Positions 34,601 to 35,301 of a stretch of 35,301 bases of DNA are shown one piece after another; the stretch's first letter is position 1; each line of letters begins with the position of its first letter. The notes under the pieces were generated by a model. The model did no database searches and was not told where the DNA came from. It saw only the letters and a program-made list of their open reading frames with translations. Made by a program: the position numbers and the translations under genes. Source of the DNA: Pseudomonadota bacterium (lineage in GTDB: Bacteria > Pseudomonadota > Gammaproteobacteria > Pseudomonadales > Pseudomonadaceae); assembly GCA_023431055.1 (NCBI GenBank), contig JAEYXX010000118.1, forward strand, positions 1 to 35,301, in the 5' to 3' direction.

Positions 34601-35301
34601 GCGGCTGTAGCGTGGGTGCAGGGCGGACAGCTTGATTGAGATGCCCGGGCCTTCGTAGATGCCGCGACCGTGCGAGGCCTTGCCGATGGCGTGGATGGCC
34701 TGCTCGTAGGAGGCCAGGTAGCGCTTGGCGTCTTCCTCGGTCAGCGCCGCTTCACCGAGCATGTCGTAGGAATAGCGGAAGCCCTTGGCTTCAAGGTTGG
34801 AGGCATTGGCCAGGGCTTCAGCGATGGTTTCGCCGGTGACGAACTGCTCGCCCATCAGGCGCATGGCCATGTCCACGCCCTTGCGGATGACCGGTTCGCC
34901 GCTCTTGCCGATGATGCGGTTGAGTGCCGAGGTCATGCCGGCTTCGGTGTGGGTCGACACCAGCTTGCCGGTGATCAGCAGGCCCCAGCTGGCCGCGTTG
35001 ACGAACATCGACGGGCTCTGGCCGAGGTGCTGGCTCCAGTTGCCGTTGGCGATCTTGTCGCGAATCAGCGCGTCGCGGGTGGCCTTGTCGGGGATGCGCA
35101 GCAGGGCTTCGGCCAGGCACATCAGCGCCACGCCTTCCTGCGACGATAACGAGAACTCCTGCAACAGGCCTTGCACCAGGCCCTGACGGCCGCTGGCGTT
35201 CTTCTGGTTGCGCAGCTTTTCGGCGATGCCGAGAGCCAGTTTCTGCGAGGCCTCGGCCTGCTGTGGGTTCAGGCGCGCCTGCTCCAGCAGCATCGGCACC
35301 A
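31676..35301 (-). CDS. putA: Bifunctional proline dehydrogenase / P5C dehydrogenase, 5' end beyond window
   Basis: At least 1,208 codons remain and the gene runs off the right edge. The usual length is about 1,310 or more residues, so the N-terminal ribbon-helix-helix region, if present, is outside. Residues below are counted from the first Met in the window. The FAD proline dehydrogenase barrel covers about 180-480, with GSHETLLAYLVRRL and GANTSFVNRIAD near 440-465. The glutamate-semialdehyde dehydrogenase part has SPWNFPLAIFTGQV near 670, ETGG near 778 and the catalytic Cys in DSAGQRCSALRVL near 810. A C-terminal conserved domain follows. It oxidises proline to glutamate at the membrane, and the N-terminal part often autorepresses put genes. 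Confidence 0.97.
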   Translation of the reverse strand, partial: VPMLLEQARLNPQQAEASQKLALGIAEKLRNQKNASGRQGLVQGLLQEFSLSSQEGVALMCLAEALLRIPDKATRDALIRDKIANGNWSQHLGQSPSMFVNAASWGLLITGKLVSTHTEAGMTSALNRIIGKSGEPVIRKGVDMAMRLMGEQFVTGETIAEALANASNLEAKGFRYSYDMLGEAALTEEDAKRYLASYEQAIHAIGKASHGRGIYEGPGISIKLSALHPRYSRAQYERVMDELYPTLLGLTQLAKQYDIGINIDAEEADRLELSLDLLERLCFEPSLAGWNGIGFVIQAYQKRCPYVIDYVIDLAKRSRHRLMIRLVKGAYWDSEIKLAQVGGLEGYPVYTRKPYTDVSYIACARKLLAAPEAIYPQFATHNAHSLSAIYHLAGQNYYPGQYEFQCLHGMGEPLYEQVVGKIADGKLNRPCRIYAPVGSHETLLAYLVRRLLENGANTSFVNRIADHSISLKDLVLDPVQQVEQMAAQEGTVGLPHPRIPLPRDLYGKQRVNSAGLDLANEHRLGSLSSALLSTVNHSYLAEPMLGCDGANPGEPEPVRNPADHRDLVGHVREASIQDVDSALLCAISSGPIWQSTQPTERAAVLERAADLMEAELQQLMGLLVRESGKTFANAIAEVREAVDFLRYYAIQARSFSNDSHRPLGPVVCISPWNFPLAIFTGQVCAALAAGNTVLAKPAEQTPLIAAQAVRILREAGVPAGAVQLLPGRGETVGARLVGDERVRGVMFTGSTEVAGILQRNIAGRLDAQGRTIPLIAETGGLNAMIVDSSALTEQVVMDVVASAFDSAGQRCSALRVLCVQDDVADRVLTMLKGAMAEYSLGNPERLNTDIGPVIDAEAKAGIETHIAKLREKGRKVTQLARVNGDEIKRGTFVVPTLIELDSFDEMKREIFGPVLHVVRYQRADLGKLLQQINDSGYGLTLGVHTRIDETIAQVVGTAKVGNLYVNRNMVGAVVGVQPFGGEGLSGTGPKAGGPLYLYRLLSTRPQEAVAQYLQQAEVQTLPAPSELDKVRSAFAEWAGKQEPAIAALFEQYRRLSQSYSSHVLSGPTGERNSYTLLPRERVLNLADERSDLLAQLAATLAIGSRAIWLESQRALYAELPKEVQKHIQLVADWNSIDVELDAILHHGDSDQLRAVSEQAAQRQGAIVGVHGLNKGETDIPLERLLIEHALSVNTAAAGGNASLMTIG

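Overview
The window looks like a chromosomal segment of a gamma-proteobacterial Pseudomonas, most like the mendocina/pseudoalcaligenes/oleovorans side of the genus. That rests on the high GC content, the arcDABC arginine deiminase cluster, an orphan ccoN/ccoQ-type oxidase pair, a hemH neighbourhood next to a MerR regulator and photolyase, and Pseudomonas-style REP elements. No rRNA, tRNA, CRISPR array, integrase or transposase was seen. The species assignment is inference.

Layout. Positions 1-84 hold the 5' end of a LysR regulator. 198-3095 carries an HPP/CBS membrane protein and an orphan cbb3 oxidase ccoN with a small CcoQ-like partner. 3419-4183 holds a YkgJ-type Cys-cluster protein and four tandem REP hairpins. 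4196-12527 is the centrepiece: nine minus-strand genes, almost all joined by 4-14 bp overlaps. In transcription order they are DUF523/DUF1722, MerR regulator, photolyase, NTF2-like, SDR, FAD amine-oxidase-like, DUF1365, cyclopropane-fatty-acid-synthase-like and DUF2878. 12695-13920 is a second, two-gene minus-strand unit (FAD oxidoreductase and Trp-rich TIGR02450 protein) whose promoter region shares a 12-bp motif with that of the large operon.

The SDR/FAD/DUF1365/CFA-like set plus photolyase is the gene content known from singlet-oxygen (sigmaE-ChrR) and light (LitR/CarH) regulons, where it modifies membrane fatty acids and repairs photodamage. Here the only local regulator is a MerR protein with a CarH/LitR-like architecture that has lost the expected cobalamin histidines. 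The promoter carries a perfect inverted repeat and a TTGTACAA palindrome inside the -35/-10 spacer. I infer a light- or photo-oxidative-stress-induced operon under a class II LitR-type repressor.

The plus-strand block 14281-18776 carries a TIGR01777 epimerase-like protein, ferrochelatase, a Spinster-like MFS transporter and a lipoprotein. 18812-24496 holds assorted accessory metabolism: a PhnA/YjdM protein, a class I glutamine amidotransferase of the gamma-Glu-GABA hydrolase type with a structured leader, a LEA-type lipoprotein, an EamA exporter, a Tsx-like porin, and an SDR convergent with a TetR regulator. 24652-25580 is an unrecognised gene interrupted by a frameshift. 25847-31275 is DUF5064 plus arcCBAD, with a candidate Anr box upstream of arcD. 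The window ends inside putA.

Three copies of a roughly 140-155 bp self-complementary element (14009-14161, 16363-16503, 27277-27431) show compensatory base changes in their stems. This suggests selection on structure rather than a simple sequence repeat.
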